A DNA stretch of 64,000 bases from assembly GCF_001654495.1 (NCBI RefSeq), contig NZ_CP015849.1, positions 3,447,501 through 3,511,500 on the forward strand, read 5' to 3'. How positions within the stretch are numbered: position 1 is the first letter of the stretch; each line of letters starts with the position of its first letter. The DNA is from Streptomyces sp. SAT1. GTDB taxonomy: Bacteria; Actinomycetota; Actinomycetes; Streptomycetales; Streptomycetaceae. The translations under genes were made by a program, and so were the position numbers. Positions 9,173 through 16,501 of this stretch are shown here, piece by piece. Under the pieces are notes generated by a model that saw only the letters and a list, made by a program, of their open reading frames with translations, did no database searches and was not told where the DNA came from.

Positions 9173-9201
9173 GACCCCGGTCCATCGGACCGGGGTCTTT
9201 T
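9173..9201 (+). terminator. terminator of tRNA-Gly(GCC) copy 1
   Basis: A perfect 11-bp stem (GACCCCGGTCC 9173-9183, complement 9187-9197) with a 3-nt ATC loop, followed by TTTT. Confidence 0.9.
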
Positions 9202-9278
9202 CGTGTCCCGTCCCCGGGTCCGCGCACTCTTCCCTGCCCGTTTCCCGCTCACGCCCTGCCCGCTTCCCTGCTCGCGAC

Positions 9279-9305
9279 TGACATTTGTCATTCCGTCCGA
9301 TGACA
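9279..9305 (+). promoter_or_regulatory. overlapping TGACA/TGTCA palindromes upstream of the ABC-kinase-regulator operon
   Basis: TGACA-tt-TGTCA (9279-9290) overlaps TGTCAT-n8-ATGACA (9286-9305), so three alternating half-sites are spaced about one helical turn apart, 44 nt upstream of the ATP-binding gene. NarL/DesR-type regulators commonly bind such repeats in front of their own ABC exporter operons, so the regulator encoded at 12621 is the likely ligand. This is inference from family behaviour. Confidence 0.6.
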
Positions 9306-9348
9306 TCGCGCACTGCGCGGAGCCCGCGTCCGCCCCGACGCTGGAGCC

Positions 9349-10323
9349 ATGGACAGGAACGAACACGAGCACGTGATTGAGGTCACCGACCTACGACGTG
9401 TGTACGGGGGCGGGTTCGAGGCCGTACGCGGCATCACGTTTCACGTGAAACAAGGAGAGATCTTCGCCCTGCTCGGCACCAACGGCGCCGGAAAGACCTC
9501 GACGGTCGAGGTGCTGGAGGGGCTGGCCGCGCCGTCCGCGGGACGCGTCCGGGTGCTGGGCCACGACCCCTTCACCGAGCGGGCCGCCGTACGGCCGCGT
9601 ACCGGCGTGATGCTCCAGGAGGGCGGCTTCCCCTCCGAACTGACCGTCAGCGAGACCACACGGATGTGGGCGGGCTGTGTGAGCGGAGCCCGCGACCCCC
9701 GGGAAGCCCTCGCCCTGGTCGGTCTGGAGCGGCGCGCGGACGTCCGGGTGAAGCAGTTGTCCGGCGGTGAGCGGCGCCGGCTGGACCTGGCGCTCGCCCT
9801 GCTCGGCGACCCCGAGGTGCTGTTCCTGGACGAGCCGACCACCGGGCTGGACGCCGAGGGCCGCCGGGACACCTGGGACCTGGTCCGGGCCCTGCGTGAC
9901 GCGGGCACCACCGTGCTGCTCACCACGCACTACCTGGAGGAGGCCGAGGGCCTCGCCGATCGGCTCGCGATCCTGCACGAGGGGCGCATCGCCGTATCCG
10001 GCACCCCGGCCGAGGTCACGGCCGCACAGCCGTCCCGGATCTCCTTCGAGCTGCCCGCCGGCTACTTCCCCGGCGATCTCCCGCCGCTCGCCGCCCTGGG
10101 TGTGTGCGGGCACGACGTGCAGGGCCGCGTCCTACGGCTGCACACCAGGGAGTTGCAGCGCACCGCCACCGAACTGCTCCTGTGGGCCCGGCGGTCCGGG
10201 CTCGCGCTGCACGGCCTGGACGCCCGGTCGGCCTCACTGGAGGAGGCGTTCCTGACCATCGCCCGAGAGGTATCGGCACCCGGCGAGCCCGCGGAGCCGA
10301 GGAAGCCGGAGCACGCCGTATGA
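9349..10323 (+). CDS. ABC-2 type transporter ATP-binding protein
   Basis: A 324-residue nucleotide-binding subunit of an ABC exporter. Walker A is GTNGAGKT (residues 43-50), the signature LSGGE (137-141), Walker B VLFLDEPT (157-164) and the switch His in TTH at 194. A C-terminal ~100-residue extension, typical of drug-export ATPases, follows. The next gene starts inside its stop codon (ATGA), so the permease is its partner. GGAG sits only 2 nt before the ATG. The downstream kinase-regulator pair suggests export in response to membrane or antibiotic stress, but the substrate cannot be told. Confidence 0.93.
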   Translation: MDRNEHEHVIEVTDLRRVYGGGFEAVRGITFHVKQGEIFALLGTNGAGKTSTVEVLEGLAAPSAGRVRVLGHDPFTERAAVRPRTGVMLQEGGFPSELTVSETTRMWAGCVSGARDPREALALVGLERRADVRVKQLSGGERRRLDLALALLGDPEVLFLDEPTTGLDAEGRRDTWDLVRALRDAGTTVLLTTHYLEEAEGLADRLAILHEGRIAVSGTPAEVTAAQPSRISFELPAGYFPGDLPPLAALGVCGHDVQGRVLRLHTRELQRTATELLLWARRSGLALHGLDARSASLEEAFLTIAREVSAPGEPAEPRKPEHAV

Positions 10324-11132
10324 CCAGCATCGCCACCCCCATCGGCACGGCCCGCGCCGACCGGGCGTCCAGCACACCGCGGAGCCGTATGACCGCCCTC
10401 GCCCGCGCCGAACTGACCCTGTTCGTACGGAGCCGGAGCACCCTCGTCGCCGCCGGACTCGTCCCGCTGGTGCTGCCGTTCAGCCTGCACTCGGCGGCCG
10501 AGGGGATGAACCTCAAGGACGCCGGGCTCACCGTCGGGCTCGTCATGCTGCCCGCCGCCCTCGGCTTCTCCCTGCTGTTCGCCGTGTACTCCACGCTCGT
10601 CGGCGTGTTCGTCGCCCGGCGCGAGCAGCTCGTCCTCAAGCGGCTGCGCACGGGTGAGGCGCGGGACACCGAGATCCTGGCCGGGACCGCGCTCCCGGCG
10701 CTCGTCACGGGGCTCGGGCAGTCGCTGATCCTCATTGCCGCCTGTACGGCCCTGCTGCATGTGCCCGCCCCGCACGCGCCCCACCTCGCCGTGCTCGGGC
10801 TGCTGCTGGGGCTGGCGCTGTGCCTGACCCTGGCTGCGGTCACCGCGGGCCTGACCCGCACCACGGAGAGCGCCCAGGTCACCTCGATCCCGCTGATCAT
10901 GGTGTCGGCGGTGGGCTCAGGGATCGGCGTCCCGCTGGAGATCCTTCCCGACCGGGTGGCCCACCTGTGCGAACTGCTCCCCCTGACCCCGGCGATCACC
11001 CTGCTGCGCGGCGGCTGGACCGGCGGGCTCAGCGGGTTCGAGGTGCTGCGGGCCCTGGTGCTCGCCCTGGTCTGGCTGACGCTCGCGGTGTTCGCTGTGC
11101 GACGGTGGTTCCGCTGGGAGCCCCGGCGCTGA
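10320..11132 (+). CDS. ABC-2 type transporter permease
   Basis: A 270-residue inner-membrane protein with six predicted transmembrane segments (for example around LVAAGLVPLVLPFSL, LTVGLVMLPAALGFSLLFAV, LVTGLGQSLILIAACTALL, LAVLGLLLGLALCL and near the C-terminus). It begins MTSIATPIGTARAD at an ATG overlapping the ATPase stop codon, which is why a longer upstream frame is rejected. It forms the channel of the exporter energised by the preceding ATPase. The region after residue 180 (LIMVSAVGSGIGVPLEILPD) matches the ABC-2 permease family pattern. Confidence 0.9.
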   Translation: MTSIATPIGTARADRASSTPRSRMTALARAELTLFVRSRSTLVAAGLVPLVLPFSLHSAAEGMNLKDAGLTVGLVMLPAALGFSLLFAVYSTLVGVFVARREQLVLKRLRTGEARDTEILAGTALPALVTGLGQSLILIAACTALLHVPAPHAPHLAVLGLLLGLALCLTLAAVTAGLTRTTESAQVTSIPLIMVSAVGSGIGVPLEILPDRVAHLCELLPLTPAITLLRGGWTGGLSGFEVLRALVLALVWLTLAVFAVRRWFRWEPRR

Positions 11133-11202
11133 GACACGGGCCGGAACGAACGGCACGAAGTCAACGGGCGGAACGGGCGGAACGGATGGACGGAGAAGCG
11201 CG

Positions 11203-12624
11203 GTGTTCGACGGCATCCGGCGGTGGCAGCGGCGGCAGTGGCGGGAGCGCAGCAAGGCGGAACGGGTCGAGCTGCACAGCGTGATCATGCTGTGCGCGGC
11301 GGAGTGGGTGTTCTCGCTCACCTGGATGGCGCCCCCGGTCGTCGCCGGGGTGCGTCACCGGCCGCTGCCCCTCGTCCTCGCGGGGCTGCTGATCGTCGTC
11401 GGTGTGCTCCAGTGCGCGGCCGCCAACCGGCTCGCCCAGCCCGCCTTCGACCACTTCCTGGGCCGCAGTCGGCTGTCCGGACGCGCGCTGACCACCTCCT
11501 TCGGGCTGCTGGTCGCGGCGCTCGTCCTGCCGTTCGCGCTGATCGCCGCCGACGGGCTCGACCCCTGGGCGGCCCGGCTCGCGGTCGGTGCCGCCCTGCT
11601 GATGTTCGGCCTCGTCTACGCGCTGATCGTGTCCGTCCCCGTGTTCCTGCGCCGGTCCGCCGTGGTGGGGCTGCTCGTCATGGCGGCGGACGCCCTCACC
11701 GTCCAGGAACCCGCCGACGTCCTGATGATCGCGGTGCTGGTCGCCTTCACCATCGGCTTCGCGCTGCTGGCCGCGCGTTGCAGCGCCTGGACGCTGTCCG
11801 TGCTGTGGGAGGCCGAACGCGCCCGCGAGGTCGAGGCGCGGCTGGCCGTCGCCGAGGAGCGGCTGCGCTTCGGACGGGACCTGCACGACGTGCTGGGCCG
11901 CAATCTCGCGGTGATCGCGCTGAAGGCCGAGCTGGCCGTGCAGTGGGGGCGGCGCGGACGGCCCGACGCGGTGGAGCAGATGATCGAGGTGCAGCGGCTG
12001 GCGCAGGAGTCCCAGCGGGAGGTGCGTGCCGTGGTCCGCGGCTACCGGGAGGCCGACCTCGGGGCGGAACTCGCCGGTGCCCAAGGGGTGCTGGCCGCCG
12101 CGGGCATCGACTGCGCCGTCACCGGCTCGGCCACCCGGCTGCCCGCCGCGGCGCAGTCAGCGCTCGGCTGGGTGGTCCGCGAGGCCGCCACCAATGTGCT
12201 GCGGCACGGCGACGCGCGGCAGTGCGCCATCTCCCTGCGGGTACGCGACGGCTGGGCCGAGCTGACGGTCGAGAACGACGGCGTGCCCGAGACGCCGCCC
12301 GGCGGCCGGCCGGGCTCCGGCCTCGCGGGACTCCGCGAACGCCTCTCGGAACTCGACGGCCTGCTGCACGCGGGGCCCGCGGGCCCCGGCCGCTTCCGGC
12401 TGACCGCCGAGGTGCCGCTCCCGGCCGAGGCGGGCCGGACACGGTCCGGACCGGGGACGGGGACGGGGACGGGGACGGGGACGGGGACGGAGCAGGAGGC
12501 AGCACAGAAGCTGGTGTCAGGGTCGGAGTCGGAGTCGGAGTCGGAGTCGGAGTCGGAGTCGGTGGAGGGTGCCATGGCGGAGGAGACACGGTCGGTGCGT
12601 GAGGCCGGTGGGATCGGCAGATGA
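11203..12624 (+). CDS. DesK-like sensor histidine kinase
   Basis: A 473-residue membrane sensor kinase. The N-terminal ~200 residues contain about six hydrophobic segments. The HisKA_3 dimerisation helix carries the phospho-acceptor His228 in GRDLHDVLGRN, and the HATPase domain has the N-box around Asn331 (REAATNVLRHG) and the GSGLAGLRERL G-box near 371. It ends in an unusual low-complexity tail (from about residue 416): repeated Gly-Thr then repeated Ser-Glu, encoded by two arrays of six hexanucleotides. GTG start. Its last codons overlap the regulator ATG. Family knowledge: such kinases sense membrane state and drive a linked exporter. Confidence 0.93.
   Translation: MFDGIRRWQRRQWRERSKAERVELHSVIMLCAAEWVFSLTWMAPPVVAGVRHRPLPLVLAGLLIVVGVLQCAAANRLAQPAFDHFLGRSRLSGRALTTSFGLLVAALVLPFALIAADGLDPWAARLAVGAALLMFGLVYALIVSVPVFLRRSAVVGLLVMAADALTVQEPADVLMIAVLVAFTIGFALLAARCSAWTLSVLWEAERAREVEARLAVAEERLRFGRDLHDVLGRNLAVIALKAELAVQWGRRGRPDAVEQMIEVQRLAQESQREVRAVVRGYREADLGAELAGAQGVLAAAGIDCAVTGSATRLPAAAQSALGWVVREAATNVLRHGDARQCAISLRVRDGWAELTVENDGVPETPPGGRPGSGLAGLRERLSELDGLLHAGPAGPGRFRLTAEVPLPAEAGRTRSGPGTGTGTGTGTGTEQEAAQKLVSGSESESESESESESVEGAMAEETRSVREAGGIGR
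12453..12488 (+). repeat. six tandem GGGGAC hexamers inside the kinase gene
   Basis: Six exact GGGGAC copies encode an alternating Gly-Thr run in the kinase tail. Because the unit is 6 bp, copy-number change would keep the reading frame. Confidence 0.95.
12523..12558 (+). repeat. six tandem TCGGAG hexamers inside the kinase gene
   Basis: Six exact TCGGAG copies encode alternating Ser-Glu. Together with the GGGGAC array 34 bp upstream this gives two independent frame-neutral microsatellites in one protein tail. Confidence 0.95.
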
Positions 12625-13250
12625 CGACGCACCGCGAGGCCGGGCCCGTACGGCTGCTGCTGGCCGACGACGAACACCTCATCCGGGGCGCGCTCGCCGC
12701 GCTGCTCTCGCTGGAGGACGACCTGCTGGTGGTCGCGGAGGCGGCGAGCGGCCCCGAGGCACTGGCCATGGCACGGGCGCACGCACCCGATGTCGCCGTG
12801 CTGGATCTCCAGATGCCGGGCGCCGACGGTGTGAAGGTCGCCACATCGCTGCGCACGGAACTGCCCGGCTGCCGGGTGCTGATCGTGACCGGCCACGGCC
12901 GCCCGGGGCATCTGAAGCGGGCGCTGGCCGCGGGTGTGCGCGGCTTCGTGCCCAAGACGGTCAGCGCCCAGCGGCTCGCCGAGATCATCCGTACCGTCCA
13001 TGGCGGAAACCGCTACATCGACCCGGAGTTGGCCGCCGACGCGATCTCCGCCGGTGACTCCCCGCTGACCGCGCGGGAGGCGGAGGTGCTGGAACTGGCG
13101 GCGGACGGCGCCCCCGTCACGGAGATCGCCGAGCGGGCCGCGCTCTCCCCCGGCACCGTCCGCAACTACCTGTCGTCGGCCGTGACCAAGCTGGGCGCGG
13201 AGAACCGGCATGCCGCGGTGCGGCTCGCCCGCGAGCGAGGTTGGGTATAG
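12621..13250 (+). CDS. NarL/DesR-family response regulator
   Basis: A 209-residue two-component regulator. The receiver domain spans about residues 10-130 with acidic pocket ADD (15-17), phospho-acceptor Asp62 in VLDLQMPG, and conserved Lys in VPKTVS. The C-terminal LuxR-type HTH (about 147-209) reads LTAREAEVLELAADG...PGTVRNYLSSAVTKL. The ATG overlaps the kinase stop (ATGA). It is the likely binder of the palindromes at 9279-9305 and thus of its own operon promoter. A tRNA-Gly gene starts 23 nt after its stop. Confidence 0.94.
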   Translation: MTTHREAGPVRLLLADDEHLIRGALAALLSLEDDLLVVAEAASGPEALAMARAHAPDVAVLDLQMPGADGVKVATSLRTELPGCRVLIVTGHGRPGHLKRALAAGVRGFVPKTVSAQRLAEIIRTVHGGNRYIDPELAADAISAGDSPLTAREAEVLELAADGAPVTEIAERAALSPGTVRNYLSSAVTKLGAENRHAAVRLARERGWV

Positions 13251-13273
13251 TTGCTCTCGCGCCACGGCGCACT

Positions 13274-13346
13274 GCGGACGTAGCTCAGTTGGTAGAGCGC
13301 AACCTTGCCAAGGTTGAGGTCGCGAGTTCGAGCCTCGTCGTCCGCT
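13274..13346 (+). tRNA. tRNA-Gly (anticodon GCC), copy 2
   Basis: Identical over all 73 nt to the copy at 9091-9163 and in the same orientation. It lies only 23 nt after the response-regulator stop codon, so it may be read from that operon or from a promoter inside the regulator gene. Confidence 0.97.
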
Positions 13347-13351
13347 CCAGC

Positions 13352-13385
13352 AAGAAGCCCCCCGGTCTCGGCCGGGGGGCTTCTT
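13352..13385 (+). terminator. terminator of tRNA-Gly(GCC) copy 2
   Basis: A perfect 14-bp stem (13352-13365 with 13372-13385) and 6-nt loop TCTCGG. The arm ends in CTTCTT rather than a long T-run. Its sequence is unrelated to the terminator of the identical tRNA copy 1. Confidence 0.85.
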
Positions 13386-13394
13386 CGTGCGCTA

Positions 13395-13569
13395 GGGCCT
13401 GTCGTCAAATTCCCGTCGTCCGCCCGGAGGGCGGGCCTCGCGGCGTCAGGTGCGTGCTATCGGCGTGCCGGGCCCTGACCCGCGTACTGGACGTACTCGG
13501 GTCTGGGCCCGGTGCGGCGAGAGTGCGTGCATGGCGTCGCGGGGCAGGCGGGAATTTGACGAGAGGTCC
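13395..13569. mobile_element. 175-bp MITE-like palindromic element with TA duplication
   Basis: The 21-nt ends (13395-13415 and 13549-13569) are inverted repeats with two mismatches, sharing TCGTCAAATTCCCG, and are flanked by TA on both sides (13393-13394, 13570-13571). The interior is also an imperfect palindrome: GCGGCGTC, GTGCGTGC, CGGGCCC and GACCCG each recur inverted around a centre near 13485 (gtactggacgtac). It has no reading frame. TA target duplication and terminal inverted repeats fit a non-autonomous relative of IS630/Tc1-type elements. The right end sits exactly at the 3' end of purC. Confidence 0.8.
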
Positions 13570-14468
13570 TAGGACCAGCTCGTACCGGTCAGCCGCTCGT
13601 ACGCCTCCACGTACTTGCCCCGGGTCGCCTCCACCACCGCCGCGGGGAGCGGCGGCGGGGGCTGCTCGCCGGTGCGGTCCCAGCCGGACTCCGCGGAGGT
13701 CAGCCAGTCCCGCACGAACTGCTTGTCGTACGACGGCTGCGCGCGCCCCGGCTGCCACTGGTCGGCGGGCCAGAAGCGGGAGGAGTCCGGTGTCAGCACC
13801 TCGTCCGCGAGGACCAGCGTCTCCCCCTCGAAGCCGAACTCGAACTTGGTGTCGGCGAGGAGGATCCCCCGCTCCCGGGCGATGTCCCGGGCCCGGCCGT
13901 AGACGGCGAGGGTCGTCTGGCGCAGCTGGGCGGCCGTCTCGGCGCCGACCTGGCGGGCCACCTCCTCGTAGGAGACGTTCTCGTCGTGCTCGCCGACCTC
14001 GGCCTTGGTGGCCGGGGTGAAGATCGGGGCGGGCAGCTCGGAGCCGTCGACGAGGCCCTCGGGGAGGGCGAGGCCGCACACCGTGCGGGAGGCGTTGTAC
14101 TCGGCCAGGCCCGAGCCGGTGAGGTAGCCGCGGGCCACGCACTCCACCGGGACCATCCGCAGCGACTTGCAGACGAGCGTGCGCCCGGCCCAGTCGGCGG
14201 GGGCGCCCTCGGGGACGTCGGAGCTGATGACGTGGTGGGGGACGAGGTCGGCGAGCCGGTCGAACCACCACAGGGAGAGCCTCGTGAGAATGCGCCCCTT
14301 GTCGGGGATCTCGGTGGGCAGCACCCAGTCGTAGGCGGACATGCGGTCGCTGGCGACCATCACGAGGTCGCCCGCCTCGTTCTGGTACAGGTCGCGCACC
14401 TTGCCGGTGTGCAGATGCACCAGACCCGGAACCTGGATCGGCTCGGGCTTTTCGACGAATCCGGACAC
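13569..14468 (-). CDS. purC: phosphoribosylaminoimidazole-succinocarboxamide synthase (SAICAR synthetase)
   Basis: Joins aspartate to CAIR with ATP in purine synthesis. The 299-residue protein starts with a GTG preceded by GGGGAGGAACC and reads VSGFVEKPEPIQVPGLVHLHTGKVRDLYQ. It shows the ATP-binding LHTGKVRDLY segment, SDRMSAYDWVLPTEIPDKG, and the substrate-binding DTKFEFGFEGETLVLADE region. Its final codons end TGG TCC TAG, where the TAG lies in the TA target duplication of the MITE-like element; the last residues may therefore differ from relatives lacking the insertion. Single gene, opposite to the regulator operon. Confidence 0.96.
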   Translation of the reverse strand: MSGFVEKPEPIQVPGLVHLHTGKVRDLYQNEAGDLVMVASDRMSAYDWVLPTEIPDKGRILTRLSLWWFDRLADLVPHHVISSDVPEGAPADWAGRTLVCKSLRMVPVECVARGYLTGSGLAEYNASRTVCGLALPEGLVDGSELPAPIFTPATKAEVGEHDENVSYEEVARQVGAETAAQLRQTTLAVYGRARDIARERGILLADTKFEFGFEGETLVLADEVLTPDSSRFWPADQWQPGRAQPSYDKQFVRDWLTSAESGWDRTGEQPPPPLPAAVVEATRGKYVEAYERLTGTSWS

Positions 14469-14547
14469 GGTTCCTCCCCGTGGTTCTGTCCAATGGCTCG
14501 ATTCTCCCGTATCGGACACGGGCCGCGGACAGCGGGTGGAGCGCGGG

Positions 14548-16059
14548 TCAGTCACGCTTGCAGATGCGGTCCAGGAGGTTGGCCGTGGCCCGCTGCACGC
14601 GCGCGTCGACATGGCCGGGGCGGTCCAGCGCGGGTGACCAGGCGAACGTCCCGGACGCGAAGACCAGGGCACCGGACGGCGCCCGGTACAGGGACGTCTC
14701 CTGGTGGCGCGGGACGCCCTCGCCGTCGGTGTACGGGGAGTGGGCGAGGAGGATGCGGCGCTGGTGGTGGGGGAGCGGGGTGCGCGGGAAGTAGCGGTCG
14801 GCCTCGCCCGCGACCAGGCCCTCGATCGCGTCGCCCTCCCGGGCGCCGGTCGCCTCCCACAGCCAGTGGCCGGCGTTGCGCACGATCAGCGGGTGCGGAT
14901 CGGGGACACCGCCCGCGTACTGGATGCCGATCAGCTGCTGCTCGGGCCGGTCGATCTCCCGCCACAGCACCGGGCGGCCGGGGCCCTTGCGCTTGCGGCA
15001 GGTCAGCAGGCGGTCGGGGACCCCGGCCGGGGAGGGGCCCAGTTCGACCTGCCAGTACATGGTGTTGGCGGAGAGGAAGACCAGGGACGTGCCGTGCTCG
15101 CGGGCGCGTTCGGCGGTGCGGCGCATCGGGACGGACCAGTACTCGTCGTGGCCGGGGAAGACCAGGCCGCGGTAGCGGGTGGGGTCGACCCGGCCCGCGT
15201 GCAGGTCGCGGGCGTCGGCGTAGGCGAGGTCGTAGCCGTAGCGCTCGGCCCAGCGGATGAAGTCGTAGGCGTGGCCCACGTGCATCGGCAGGCCCGCGCC
15301 CGCGTACGGCCGGTCGAAGGAGACCGTGGTGGCGGCGTCGGCCTCGCCGAGCAGCCGGCCGTCCTCGTCCCAGGCGTGGTAGAGGCTGGCGCCGGTGCGG
15401 CCGTCCTCCGGGTAGAGGTTGTAGGCCTGCCAGGTGACGTCGGGCAGCAGCAGGAGCAGATCGGCGGGGTGGCTGTCGCGGACGGTGAAGGGGATGTGGG
15501 AGCGGTAGCCGTCGGCGGTGGTCAGTACCGCGACGTACGCGCCGATGCTCCAGTACGAGGGGATCTGCAACCGCCACGACAGCCACCAGTGGTGGCAGGA
15601 CACGGTGCGGTCGGCGGTGAGCGGCGGCGGCTGGACGATGCCGGACAGCCGCGGGCTGGTGGTGATCTTGGCCGCCCCGTCGCCGCCGTAGTGGCCGATG
15701 CGGTAGACGTCGACGCCGAATTCCTGGGGCGGGTCCACGGTGACGTGGAAGTCGATCGCCTCGCCGGGCGTGACGGCGCCCGTGGAGGCGAAGCCCTTGA
15801 TCTGACGGTGCACGTCGTCGGCCGAACGGGGGCCGACCTCGGCGGGCCGGGGCGCCGGGACGCGGGACGCGGTGCCGCCCGGCCCGTCGCCGGGGGCGGA
15901 CGGCGCGGCCGGGTCGACGTACCAGGGCACGACATGGCCGCTGTCGTCGAAGTACGTCTCGCTGCCCCGCAGCCAGGGCACGGGACCCTGGCCGAACGGA
16001 TCGGTGACGGCGTGCGCGAGTGCTCCCGACTCCCAGCGGCGGACACGGTCCGGTCCCAT
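14548..16059 (-). CDS. N,N-dimethylformamidase beta-subunit-like protein
   Basis: A 503-residue protein resembling the large subunit of N,N-dimethylformamidase, a family whose members in Streptomyces have no assigned substrate. Seen: an N-terminal segment with WLRGSETYFDDSGHVVPWYVD, a beta-sandwich-like part (VTPGEAIDFHVTVDPPQEFGV), then a Rossmann/ThuA-like part with LLLPDVTWQAYNLY and GHDEYWSVPMR. The ATG at 16059 has a strong GGGAGGGG site; the longer open frame to 16419 is repetitive and non-coding. No signal peptide is evident. It is a single gene downstream of the 442-bp gap and upstream of purC on the same strand. Confidence 0.82.
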   Translation of the reverse strand: MGPDRVRRWESGALAHAVTDPFGQGPVPWLRGSETYFDDSGHVVPWYVDPAAPSAPGDGPGGTASRVPAPRPAEVGPRSADDVHRQIKGFASTGAVTPGEAIDFHVTVDPPQEFGVDVYRIGHYGGDGAAKITTSPRLSGIVQPPPLTADRTVSCHHWWLSWRLQIPSYWSIGAYVAVLTTADGYRSHIPFTVRDSHPADLLLLLPDVTWQAYNLYPEDGRTGASLYHAWDEDGRLLGEADAATTVSFDRPYAGAGLPMHVGHAYDFIRWAERYGYDLAYADARDLHAGRVDPTRYRGLVFPGHDEYWSVPMRRTAERAREHGTSLVFLSANTMYWQVELGPSPAGVPDRLLTCRKRKGPGRPVLWREIDRPEQQLIGIQYAGGVPDPHPLIVRNAGHWLWEATGAREGDAIEGLVAGEADRYFPRTPLPHHQRRILLAHSPYTDGEGVPRHQETSLYRAPSGALVFASGTFAWSPALDRPGHVDARVQRATANLLDRICKRD

Positions 16060-16501
16060 GGCTGTTCCCCTCCCTCGTCCCCCGTGCTCTGTCGTGACCG
16101 GCGGTGCGGTGCGGATGCGTTTCTGCGCTTCCGTCCGGCCGGTGTGTCCGTGCGCCCTGGTGGGTGTGCGGTGCGTCCTGATGTGGGTGTGCGGTGCGGG
16201 TGTGCAGTGCGGGTGCGTCCTGCTGCCGGGTGCCGTGATCCGGGTCCGGGTCCGTGTCCGGACGGCTGGGGTGGCCGGTGGCCGGGTGGTGTGCCGACCG
16301 GTCCGGCGCGCCGTGCGTCCTGGTGCGGGCGGGCAGCGCGGGACGGCGCCCGTCTGTCGTATGTCGTGTGCGATTGCCACGTGCGCGGTCGGTCCCAGCA
16401 CATCACATGACGCACGCATGCTGTCACTACTCGTTGCGAATTGACCGAAAGTGGAAGTCGGGGGTCCGGTAGGCCGCCCTCCGGATCCGCGTCCGCCGGG
16501 T
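16060..16501. other. 442-bp gap with G/T-rich low-complexity DNA
   Basis: No gene recognised. From about 16140 to 16270 the plus strand is G/T-rich with loose repeats (gtgtgcggtgcgggtg, gtccgggtccg), giving Thr/Arg/His-rich nonsense translations on the minus strand. The part 16370-16450 is AT-richer and would suit the promoter of the dimethylformamidase-like gene. The strand asymmetry is unusual for intergenic DNA here. Confidence 0.5.

Noticed and set aside
9106..9303. ORFs over the tRNA-Gly genes giving VERNLAKVEVASSSLVVRS
   Set aside because: These are translations of tRNA sequence, not proteins; the same peptide recurs at the second tRNA copy.
16060..16419. Upstream extension of the dimethylformamidase-like gene
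   Set aside because: The extra residues are repetitive Thr/His/Arg nonsense from G/T-rich DNA, and ATG 16059 has a strong ribosome-binding site.
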